A DNA stretch of 64,000 nt, taken from the NCBI GenBank assembly GCA_019915135.1, contig JAHLMK010000005.1:1674001-1738000 (forward strand), in the 5' to 3' direction. Below are positions 55,524 through 64,000 of the stretch, one piece after another (position 1 is the first letter of the stretch; every line of letters starts with the position of its first letter). Position numbers and translations under genes: made by a program. Below the pieces are notes generated by a model, which saw only the letters and a program-made list of their open reading frames with translations, searched no databases and had not been told where the DNA came from. This DNA comes from Strobilurus pachycystidiatus. Lineage: Eukaryota > Basidiomycota > Agaricomycetes > Agaricales > Physalacriaceae.

Positions 55524-56686
55524 ATGCCTAACTTCGGCACTCTCAGGCTCTTGTTCTCCGTGTTTCTTCTGCTCGGTGCTCTCTTCTCCGTCCATGTCCA
55601 GGGGAAGCCAGTGCTGACAGAGGGCACGAACGCCTACCGCATGTCCCGCGGCCTGCCCCCTGCCCCTCCTGTGCGACGCTTCGACCCCAGCCGCGTCGGT
55701 GGTGCTCGTGAGTTGCACCATACATCCCCGTGCATAGCTGATCATCCTATGGCAGGACGCTCCATCCCGTCTGGCACCCCAGGCTCCGTGTATGTCCGAT
55801 TCTCGTTTATGTCCCTATATCTCGTCGAATGAACCACGCATCCGCAGGCAAACAGGGTACATCGTCGCCAAATCCACCTCTGGCACTACACTGGGATGGC
55901 TCTCGAGCTCCGGCGTTATCGTCAGCTCTACAACCTCCGCGGCCAAAGTCAAGTTCACACAGACGAGCCCGACGGGCCGCTCGACCTACTTCGTGGACGT
56001 CACTACCGCGACTGTGAGTGCTTCTCCTCCAGACTTGTCTTGACTCGGTCTGAAGCCTTGTTATAGAGCACCAAGTACCCAAGTTTATACGCGTATAGTA
56101 GCGACACCCTGGGATCCGGCAGATCTACGTATGTCGACTCCTTCACCACTTGTCTGCGACACTTACATAACTCATGCTATCTTGCAGATATGCGACACTG
56201 TTCGATTCGCCCACTCTGTGTAAGCTCTGCCAGTACATCTTTGTTCAACGCATAATGACAAAATATGTAGACACCTCAAGAGGCGTAACTTCCGGCCTCG
56301 CGATGTTCTCGAGCGCGGTAAGCACATTTCTTAGATCATACTGGATGCTGTCCTCATTCATATCCTGTAGTTTGCGGTCAACCCCTCCAATGGTCTCATC
56401 TCCGTGACTTGGCAAAACAGTGCAGGAAGTCAGTCATCCCTTGTCTTGCGGCTTAGGCTATCTTCGCCGTTTCGTTACTGAAAGATGCATATCAGGCGCA
56501 GTGACTCTCACCCCAGGCTACTCCACTACTGGTTCTACAAAGACGGTCTTGTTCCCTGGGGATTTATCGAAGTACAACCAAGGGCACCCTGCTGGGTTGA
56601 CGGCTGTTGTAAGTCCTGGATCGTTCTCTCGTCTCATATCGCCTCTCATGATGCCATCGCAGAACTTGTTCTTCGACACTGCTTGA
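55524..56686 (+). CDS. Small secreted protein of unknown function
   Basis: Starts MPNFGTLRLLFSVFLLLGALFSVHVQG, a clear signal peptide, then KPVLTEGTNAYRMSRGLPPAPPVRR. A GLPP.PP.RR pre-region of this kind is, as I recall it, common in basidiomycete secreted proteins. Several short exons follow (QTGYIVAKSTSGTTLGWLS, TTSAAKVKFTQ, SRGVTSGLAMFSSAF, NPSNGLISVTWQNSAG, VTLTPGYSTTGSTKTVLF, then NLFFDTA and a stop at 56686), joined by introns of about 50 nt. The mature protein is rich in Ser, Thr and Gly, has almost no cysteine, and looks beta-rich. No catalytic motif. The exon structure and 3' end are my reading and less certain than the start. Confidence 0.65.
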
Positions 56687-58121
56687 GCTTGTTTTTTTCT
56701 TCACATTAGATGGTATTCCCCGTGGTCCGTTCACAAGAACTTTGTTGTATTCTACCTTGGGAATGTGTTGCCCGATTTTCAGGCTATGACTCTGGATGTT
56801 CTCACTTAGCCCTACTAACCCAAAGCCAATGCACCCTCAGCCATGATTCGCAATGTCACGTTAGATGAAATGACTTGTATCTCATTCTTCTTGCTCTCAT
56901 TGAAGTCGGACCGTTCCACGCGCTCGACGTGGCGTGCCAAAGGCGGGATGTCGGGTCTGTTGCCGACACCATGATTCAACAACGGTTACAGTCAAGTCGG
57001 TCTACTGTCACTCTCGCATTTGAGCAGTAAGGCATGTATGAGTGCGTCCATCTCGCGAGCTTACATCGTCTGATCAAGCATCATCCAAGGCCGTAGCTTG
57101 CGCGCAATTTCGTCTCTCCCTGACCGCAAGCTCATTTGCCCGGTTGACGCATTTTGGGAAGTAGACATTTTCCGGTACAAGTGCGGCCAGCGCGCAGCCA
57201 TTTCGCTCGCGAACGCGGTAAGCCGAATTGCTTGATGAACGGACGGTTTGCTCCATTGGACACCGCCCACTAATAGGCATCTGTATCACACGAAATGATG
57301 AAACCGAGAGCGACCTATTCGGTGGATTCGAAACCAATCCCGTTCAAGACATTTGATGACAGTCAATCAAAAAGAATCTGAACATGTACAACTTGAGTTT
57401 GACTATCATCAAGTTCGCAAGATTGGGCTGGCTCAAGTCTACCTATTAGCAAGCCCTCCTGGCGCGGGTTGTTACATACTAAAGTCTGCGGTTTGCGTGC
57501 GACGGACCAAGTTGTCGACGTGCACGGTGCGATGTGCCATATTTCGTAAAGATCCTCGTACGATGATTGAGATAGTGTGATAAGTAGCGGCCCAGACTGC
57601 AATTCCCCAAGAAGATGCAGGGTATGTAAAACACAGGGGATTCAAGGGAAGGTCAGGACGAGTTGGGTGGACTGAATCGCACGGCTTCGCCCTGCACCGG
57701 AGGGCGCCACTGATCGCATACTTATACATCGACATCAGCGGGACCGATGTTGTATTTCAGTAGTATTGGTATGTTACATACGGTATGTCGATGCAAGCTA
57801 TCAATGATTTTGGGGCAAGCAGTTGATAGAGAGATCGGGGGCGAACAAGCAGATACAACGACCGGGTATGAGACAGATCTGAGACGATTGAATCAGAGAG
57901 TCAGTCGGGGCTTTTGTAAGAGGACCCACGGTGTGTGAACAAGAGCGACAGTGGGAACGAATGAGAAGTGCTTGTTTGCCGACTCGGCACTGATCAAGCC
58001 ATCAGCATATTCAAAAATAATACATGGCACGATTCCATTTCGTATTTTCTGCGTTTTCTATTTAAGTCCCTGTTTCCTGCCTTCATCGCCCCATCTTTGC
58101 TTTCCTGCCACCACTCCCGCC
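56687..58121. other. Intergenic region, no gene seen
   Basis: 1.4 kb with only short, unconvincing open frames on both strands. The right end must contain the HMG-CoA synthase promoter; a CTATTTAAG sequence near 58057 and a C/T-rich leader precede its ATG. I see no tRNA and no repeat. Confidence 0.5.
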
Positions 58122-59717
58122 ATGTCTTTCGATGCCTCATCTGCCCGCCCCAAGGACGTCGGTGTCCTTGCGATGGAGACCTACTTCCCCCGCCGCGTAT
58201 GTCTAACCGCCGCTTCTTGGCGCGTTTCACTGACTGGATTCTGTCCAGTGCATCTCTGAGGCCGACTTGGAGGAGTTTGACGGCGTCTCCAAGGGAAAGT
58301 ACACCATTGGTCTCGGTCAGGAATACATGGCATGGCCTGACGACCGGGAGGACATCAACTCGTTTGCGCTGAACGGTATGTTTCTTGCTACTCGGACGGA
58401 TGAACATGCCCCTCACAGTCGTTGCAGCTGTCTCTGGGCTTCTCGAGAAGTTCAACATCGACCCCAAATCCATCGGTCGCATTGACGTTGGCACTGAGAC
58501 CATCATTGACAAGTCCAAGTCCGTCAAGACTCATCTTATGGACCTCTTCGCCGAGTCAGGCAACTTTGACATCGAGGGAATCGACTCCAAGAACGCCTGC
58601 TATGGTTCCACCGCTGCCCTCTTCAATGCTATAAACTGGATCGAGTCCAGCTCTTGGGACGGCCGTAATGCCATCGTCGTTGCGGGCGACATTGCCATCT
58701 ATGCTGAGGGTGCTGCGCGTCCCGCCGGTGGTGCCGGTGCGGTTGCCATCCTCATTGGCCCCAACGCTCCCGTCGTGTTTGAACGTAAGTCATCACTCCA
58801 ATCTAAACTCAAATTGATGCTAACCGTTTTGATATACAGCCGTTCACGGGACCTACATGGCCAACACTTACGACTTCTACAAGCCCAACCTCTCCTCTGA
58901 ATACCCCGAAGTTGACGGCCCCGTTTCTGTCGTCACCTACATTGCCGCCCTCGACGCTGCTTACACAGCGTTCAGGCAACGGACGGACAAGAACTCCAAG
59001 CCCGACACCGGAAAGTACTCCTTCTCCCTGGACAGCGTGGACTACGCACTCTTCCACAGTCCATATGGCAAGCAGGCTGTCAAGGGTCATGCTCGTATGG
59101 CCTTCAACGACTTCTTGTCCAACTCCTCCGCTCCCCAATTCGCCAACGTCCCCAACCCCGAATCCTTCCTCGCTCTCTCCCAGGCTGCTTCTCTAACCGA
59201 CAAATCTGTCGAGAAGACTTTCATTACCGCTGCCAAGACTTCCTTCAAGGAGAAAGTCGACCCCGCGATGGCATGCTCCAAGCGGTTAGGCAACATGTAC
59301 ACCGCGTCTCTCTATGGATGTCTTGCATCATTGCTCTCATCCGTCGAGCCTGCCACTCTTCTCAACAAGCGTGTCAGTCTCTTTGCCTTCGGTAGCGGAT
59401 GCGCCTCGTCGTTCTGGACCCTCCGTATCAAGGGTGATACATCCGAAATTCGGGAGAAGATGGATCTTCTGAACCGGTTAGCGTCCATGAAGGTCGTTCC
59501 GTGCCAGGACTTTGTCGACGCGCTTGCGGTATGCTTCTTTTTGTTATATCTCATCAGCCCATCATGCTCATGTTCTCAATAGCTCCGGGAGAAGAACCAC
59601 AACAGTGTTTCCTACACTCCGGAAGGTCTCGTAGAGAACATCTGGCCGGGCGCTTACTACCTCGACAGTGTCGACTCCAAGTACAGGAGGAAGTACTTGC
59701 GCGCACCAGTCGCCTAA
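58122..59717 (+). CDS. ERG13: Hydroxymethylglutaryl-CoA synthase
   Basis: Starts [25 protein letters not shown]. Condenses acetyl-CoA with acetoacetyl-CoA to HMG-CoA, the second step of the mevalonate route to ergosterol, in the cytosol. Visible landmarks: [22 protein letters not shown], the catalytic-glutamate region [14 protein letters not shown], the nucleophilic cysteine in [35 protein letters not shown], and the catalytic histidine in [14 protein letters not shown]. Five coding parts are joined by short introns (e.g. after YFPRR, after NSFALN, after PVVFE, after DALAV). The C-terminus [15 protein letters not shown]...[12 protein letters not shown] is conserved in fungi. Confidence 0.96.
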
Positions 59718-60123
59718 TCATATAATAGACAATATCAAGTATATACCTTAGACGTCGATGTAGAGCTCTGTATTTTATTGCTTCACGGGGTACGCCCTGT
59801 CATTCTGGTGGTAGAAAGCCCAAACATGTCAAGTCCGCCCAGATTTCGCCATATGAGTAACTTACTACTTTCCCCGGAGTCGTGTGCATCTTGTGTGCAT
59901 CGATACACCTTGAAAGCTTCGCAGGCAAGGCTGAGGACTGCCTTTTGGGGCAAGACTTATGATCCCTGCATCCGGACTTATTTACGTACTTATGACTTTT
60001 GCCTCCTACCTTCATCGATAACTTGCCAGTGTGGGCTGCCAATCTCAGGTGAAGGCGTTCCTTATTCATGATCTTCTGGCGCTCACACCAAGATACTCCC
60101 AGCTCCTTTTCAACACCAATAAC
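59718..60123. other. Intergenic region, no gene seen
   Basis: 406 bp holding the presumed 3' end of the ERG13 transcript and the promoter of the next F-box gene. Nothing else recognisable. Confidence 0.4.
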
Positions 60124-61575
60124 ATGGACTCCACGCGTCTCCTCATCCGTGACCTCCCGCCCGACATTCTTCGCGAGATATTCGTCGTGTACTCCGACAT
60201 CCTCCCCATTGTGACCTGCATCACGTTCGGTAACTCATTCCGCATCCAGCGTCCTAGGCACGTTCCCCTGCTGGCAGTGTGTAGGCAGTGGCGCCATTTG
60301 GCTCAGAAGGATCCTCGACTTTGGGCGCGGTTCTACATTCAGGTCAAAGTCACCGGGAGACTTGAGGAATCGGGGGGCGCCGAGGTTCTTCCGGAGCACT
60401 GGCAAGCCATGGATGACTGCATGCACAGTGCGCGCGCAGTGCCGTTGTTGATCACCTTCGACGTCAGCTCCCTGCAGTCCCTACGGCCTAGTCATATGAA
60501 GCAACTCATGCAGAAAGTCTTCGCACTCCTGAAGCGCTCGGCATCATTTGCTGTTGAGCTTTCGAGTGGCTCCCCTCCTCTCGATGGCCGTCTGTTCGGA
60601 GATTTCGATCCATATATATCACCGTCGGACTCTCCGTCATTCCTCCACACCTTGAAGCTCAAAGCGCTCTATTCCGCAAGTCTTCGGACATGGATCGTGA
60701 ACGCTATGTCGTCTGCCCGCCGACTTCGTTGCGTAGAACTTTCCTTTTCGCCCAAACACCTCCGTTTGCTTCTCAACTCGCCTGACCTCCGCGTTCCCCA
60801 AGTCACCTCACTTGGCATAAAAAATTGCGAGTTGAACGATGCATATACTTTGCTCAACCTGATGCCGGAACTCCAAACGCTAGAGATTACTGTGGATTGT
60901 AATCACTTGCAATACCCATCGATGCCTACTTTCGCGTTGAAGAAGCTATCTTATCTTTCCATCTCCGAGTTGTCATGGCCGGACACTACCAAGTCTCTGT
61001 ACGGGTTGTTGACTACACCGTCACTCCGAACCCTCAAGGATATATGGAGGTCTTTCGACACATGTCCCGTCTGGCCCCGCCCAGTCGTTGTCGACTTCTT
61101 TCGGCGGTCCCAGTTCCGCTTGACCACTCTCACCATCGAGGCGGATGCTTTCGGGCTTGAGACCGTCAACCTTCTCAGCGAGCAAGTTTGTGTCGCGAGA
61201 TTGGAGATGCTGACTTCGGACCATTCCATCTCCTATCCGCGACATCCCGAACCGCTCGTAGCGAATCGCGTCCTTGACTTCCTGGCAGGGCAACTGGACC
61301 CCAGGCCTGTATTGCCTGCTCTCAAGCATCTTGTTCTTCGATTAGATGTCAAGCAGATGTCGCGCGGATCAGAGATTATGAAATATCTCTCTTCTAGAGA
61401 GACTGGTGATGGCCTCGAATCTTGCCTGTTCCACGTACCTGTTGCCAGGGATTCCTCCATAAGTAACCGTCAGCGTCAAGTGGAGCGTGGGGAGGATATC
61501 CTGCAACCTTTCCTTGACGCGGGATCAAAAGCCCGTTTTTATCATTACTGGCAAATGCCAGAAGACGAGGATTAG
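60124..61575 (+). CDS. F-box protein with leucine-rich-like C-terminus
   Basis: Single exon of 483 residues from an ATG at 60124 (MDSTRLLIRDLPPDILREIFVVYSD). The F-box continues to VPLLAVCRQWRHLAQKDPRLWARFY. The rest shows LRR-like spacing (LHTLKLKALYS, LRCVELSFS, LQTLEITVDC, LKKLSYLSISELSW, LKHLVLRLDV). Same broad family as the gene at 38775 but not a close copy. A presumed SCF substrate adaptor with unknown target. An in-frame extension upstream to 60031 starts with GTG and is unlikely to be used. Confidence 0.85.
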   Translation: MDSTRLLIRDLPPDILREIFVVYSDILPIVTCITFGNSFRIQRPRHVPLLAVCRQWRHLAQKDPRLWARFYIQVKVTGRLEESGGAEVLPEHWQAMDDCMHSARAVPLLITFDVSSLQSLRPSHMKQLMQKVFALLKRSASFAVELSSGSPPLDGRLFGDFDPYISPSDSPSFLHTLKLKALYSASLRTWIVNAMSSARRLRCVELSFSPKHLRLLLNSPDLRVPQVTSLGIKNCELNDAYTLLNLMPELQTLEITVDCNHLQYPSMPTFALKKLSYLSISELSWPDTTKSLYGLLTTPSLRTLKDIWRSFDTCPVWPRPVVVDFFRRSQFRLTTLTIEADAFGLETVNLLSEQVCVARLEMLTSDHSISYPRHPEPLVANRVLDFLAGQLDPRPVLPALKHLVLRLDVKQMSRGSEIMKYLSSRETGDGLESCLFHVPVARDSSISNRQRQVERGEDILQPFLDAGSKARFYHYWQMPEDED

Positions 61576-62354
61576 CGCTTGAATGGCATCTTAAATTCAC
61601 AAATTAAATCAATACGGTGTCTCGACGGGGGGACATCCAGCAGGAACACTGAGTACTGGGGTCCACATTGATTGTCATCACTTATAACACCCAACTTATA
61701 GGCTGGATTCAACGGGTCTCATAATCCCCTCTACATGGGAAATAGCTTGTGGTTCTTTGGGCGCGTCTTGGTCGTCCTGGCCCTGGACTACGTGTCTCTT
61801 ACATTTCAATGATCTCTCATTATCATTGCTGAATCCCGACAATGACTGGACGCCCTCTCCAATGCAGGCAGGCTACATCCGCACCTTCTAGTTCCTACAG
61901 TTTCGAAACAAAACATATCGTTCATTTGCACGATGCACCAGCGCGCTGTGTTGTTTGCTACATTCCATCTGATCCCTCTCGACATATACCTTACTTACAG
62001 ACTATATTCTCCATGTTCGTGCTCCGAATCCCTCACAAATTGGGGAAAAGACCGAACACAGCAGAGAGCCAGACAGAAAAGGAACTCAGGAAGACTCCGA
62101 ATGGGCGACGGGCGTCTAATACATCAGTCATGTGATATTCTGATCGGGGGATTCCCATGCTATGTACTTATGAGGCTCAGGTTGCTGTTTTCTTGAATAC
62201 CTCTTCCCTCATTCCCGCATCTACATAAATTGAGCGTGGCGGCTTTTTGTAGCTCCCCTTAGTCGCCTTTTTTCCACAGTCTCAAACATCTTTCTGGAAC
62301 TGTAGGCAACGTAGAGTCGGACTCCGACAGTATTGTGGCGCAGGCAAGCTCATT
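61576..62354. other. Intergenic region, no gene seen
   Basis: 779 bp. Short open frames around 61842-62196 overlap on the plus strand but show no domain or conserved pattern. The right end is the promoter of the next gene. Confidence 0.4.
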
Positions 62355-63483
62355 ATGTCGCGTACGAAAATCTGGGAGTACATCCTCCTCAAACTGCTAG
62401 CTCGGGAGGATATTCTATATCGGATACTTGGTCCCCTTCTCCTTTGCAAAGGGAAAGTCGCTGAAAATCCATCTGTGGTATGTAACACTTTCATGACTGG
62501 GTTCATGACTGACAGCGTTCTTCAAGGTCAGCACAAGCCACATGACTGAAGACGAGATCTACGAATTAACCGAATCTGCCCCCATGGTCGACGGCGGCAC
62601 TTTCTGGATCGAAGAATGCGACAAATACAACTACGGACGCGTCGCACGGATAGCAACCGATGCTGTTACCAAGCGCCTAGACGTACACAATAATATCGAG
62701 CTCCTATCGATGAATTTAGTTCGCCAATTCACGACTATTCCTGTTCCTTTGGGCCATCGTGTGACTGGAACCCCGTTCGGTCAATTACTCGTCCAAGAGT
62801 ACATTGCGGGTCGGACTGTCCACGAGCTCTGGCCGACACTGCGGTTTTGGCAGCGCTTCAGGATCGCACTCACCATTCGATATTACCTTTATCAGCTGCG
62901 TTCCCTGACCAGTTTTGGCGGTCAACCTGTGTATCCTGGTCCTGTCTCCATCGACGGGACACCGCAGCCATGCACAGGGCGTCTGTTCTCCAATCCTGGT
63001 CCTGGTCCCTTCACGACCTATAGACAGCTCAGCCGGTGGTACCAAAATCGCTTGGTTCTCATGCAGAAGTACCGCAATGCAGAACAAGACATAGCGCCGT
63101 TCGACGGGAGTGCCCCTCTCGTCTTTACGCATCAGGACTTACATGCGCGGAACGTCATCCTGGGAGATGACGGCCAACTATGGATGATTGATTGGGCAGA
63201 AGCCGGATGGTATCCGTCGTGGTTCGAGGCTGCAAGCATGCAGCTGTTTGAAAGTGACCCCAATCGAGCGACAGTACTAGAGGGGTGGTCTAGTTGGATA
63301 CCGTTCATCGCTGGAAGCTGTGATGGGACAGGGCAGCTTCCTTTCATGAGGCACATTGCATACACGCTGATGTGCCTTCCCCCAAATATTATCAACTTGG
63401 TGAGTCCCATCGCGGTCATCACACCTTTGAAGTTTCTGATCATTCTCTCCAGCTTGGCGACGAAGATACTGTTGAACATGTAA
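62355..63483 (+). CDS. APH-fold phosphotransferase family protein
   Basis: Exon 1 (from ATG at 62355, MSRTKIWEYILLKLL) joins after NPSV, across an intron with GTATGT...CAAG ends, to VSTSHMTEDEIYELTESAPM. Sequence then fits the kinase-like aminoglycoside phosphotransferase fold: LLVQEYIAGRTVHELW in the hinge region, the catalytic Brenner-type loop THQDLHARNVILGDDGQLWMIDWAEAGWYP, and the helical C-terminal lobe. The last 40 residues are hydrophobic (VITPLKFLIILSSLATKILL) and could anchor the protein in a membrane. Agaricomycetes have many such genes; substrates are mostly unknown, so antibiotic resistance should not be assumed. Confidence 0.85.
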
Positions 63484-63745
63484 ACGCCATAGCAGTACCT
63501 GTCAGGCCGTGATGGAAGCTTATCTAATATCTTACTACTGAGGAAGCCCTTTCGCTGAAACCCACAAGTCTCTAAGCGGGAGGGGGGGTCTCGTTAGACA
63601 GTTCAATATCTGATGACATGGCAATATCATGTAGCAGAACATAAGGACAGCAAAGGACTAGCAAGTGATAGGATATACATAGTGTGGCGTAGATAACGCA
63701 TCGAGGTAGAATACATGGTCTCGCAAATACAACCTTATCAGTTAT

Positions 63746-64000
63746 TCATACTTCTTGTTCGTACGCATCCATCCACGACATCGGAGGGCGGTCCCCATCA
63801 TCCTCATCCTCGTCCTCATCCTTATCGTCGTCCTTCTCATCTTCATGCATCCGCGCCAGCTGCTCCGGTGTCGTCGTCGTGTCATTGTTCTCTATGATCA
63901 CCAACGGCGCCGACTCCATCTCATCGTCATCTCCTTTGTCGTCGAGGGTATACAGCTGCGCCTCTTCCTTCGTGTCCGCCCCAGGTATACCATCCGTATT
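63746..64000 (-). CDS. Acidic C-terminus of an unidentified protein, 5' part outside window
   Basis: An open minus-strand frame enters at the right edge and ends with a TGA at 63746-63748. It reads DTKEEAQLYTLDDKGDDDEM, then VIIENNDTTTTPEQLARMHEDEK, a run of Asp/Glu, and RPPMSWMDAYEQEV at the end. The composition (alternating GAN codons) is low complexity, but the non-repetitive flanks and the sensible end suggest a real C-terminal exon. The protein cannot be identified from this part. It converges with the APH-type gene (262 bp apart). Confidence 0.6.
   Translation of the reverse strand, partial: NTDGIPGADTKEEAQLYTLDDKGDDDEMESAPLVIIENNDTTTTPEQLARMHEDEKDDDKDEDEDEDDGDRPPMSWMDAYEQEV

Noticed and set aside
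56687..58121. tRNA or other small RNA gene in the largest right-hand gap
   Set aside because: No A-box/B-box pair or cloverleaf could be found by eye in this gap; I also saw no rRNA or CRISPR array anywhere in the window.
35737..59717. Secondary-metabolite gene cluster (regulator, ABC transporter, HMG-CoA synthase, phosphotransferase)
   Set aside because: No core synthase, cyclase or tailoring enzymes; HMG-CoA synthase is 20 kb away and is the housekeeping ERG13 type.
62355..63483. Antibiotic-resistance kinase
   Set aside because: Only the general APH fold is visible; such genes are abundant in Agaricomycetes without known link to resistance.

Overview
The window is nuclear DNA of a basidiomycete fungus, most likely an Agaricomycete. 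The evidence is many short (about 50-nt) spliceosomal introns, a Zn2Cys6 regulator, F-box, MYND and APH-type families typical of that group, a fungal ERG13 gene and a Tad1-like LINE. I cannot name the species. It splits into a rearranged left part (1-35.5 kb) and an ordinary gene-dense right part (35.7-64 kb).

Left part. A full-length ABCC (MRP/YCF1-type) transporter gene runs off the left edge on the minus strand (1-4655). Upstream of it lies a roughly 30-kb block. It starts with a 3' scrap of a regulator gene (5062-5190). Three tandem copies of a ~6.9-kb unit follow (U1 5191-12857, U2 12858-19835, U3 19836-about 35460). Each unit has a pyrimidine-rich stretch, an array of intron-like blocks, a TATA-led module that looks spliced, and at its right end a truncated but open copy of the ABC gene's 5' part (about 370 codons: TMD0, L0 and the start of TMD1). 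U1 also carries a 777-bp insertion with a 7-bp target duplication. U3 is split by a full-length 8.8-kb LINE (22381-31164, minus strand) with a perfect 15-bp target duplication and long open ORF1 and ORF2. Past the last ABC fragment the intact regulator gene (35737-38427) appears. The ancestral order was therefore regulator followed by ABC gene, head to tail, and the array now separates them.

Right part. The genes are: F-box protein (+), LIG4-like ATP-dependent DNA ligase (-), MYND-finger protein (-), YANK/STK32 kinase (-), guanylate kinase (+), arginyl-tRNA synthetase (+), NIPA-type magnesium transporter (-), mitochondrial uL5 (-), small secreted protein (+), HMG-CoA synthase (+), second F-box protein (+), APH-fold phosphotransferase (+), and the acidic C-terminus of a gene leaving the right edge (-). 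These look like unrelated housekeeping and lineage-specific genes rather than one pathway.

The most interesting points are the array of truncated transporter modules with their spliced-looking non-coding units, the apparent absence of any AUG for a complete LINE ORF2 combined with splice signals that fuse it to the ORF1 frame, and a possible non-AUG mitochondrial form of ArgRS. Exon boundaries were read by eye and no transcript data were available.
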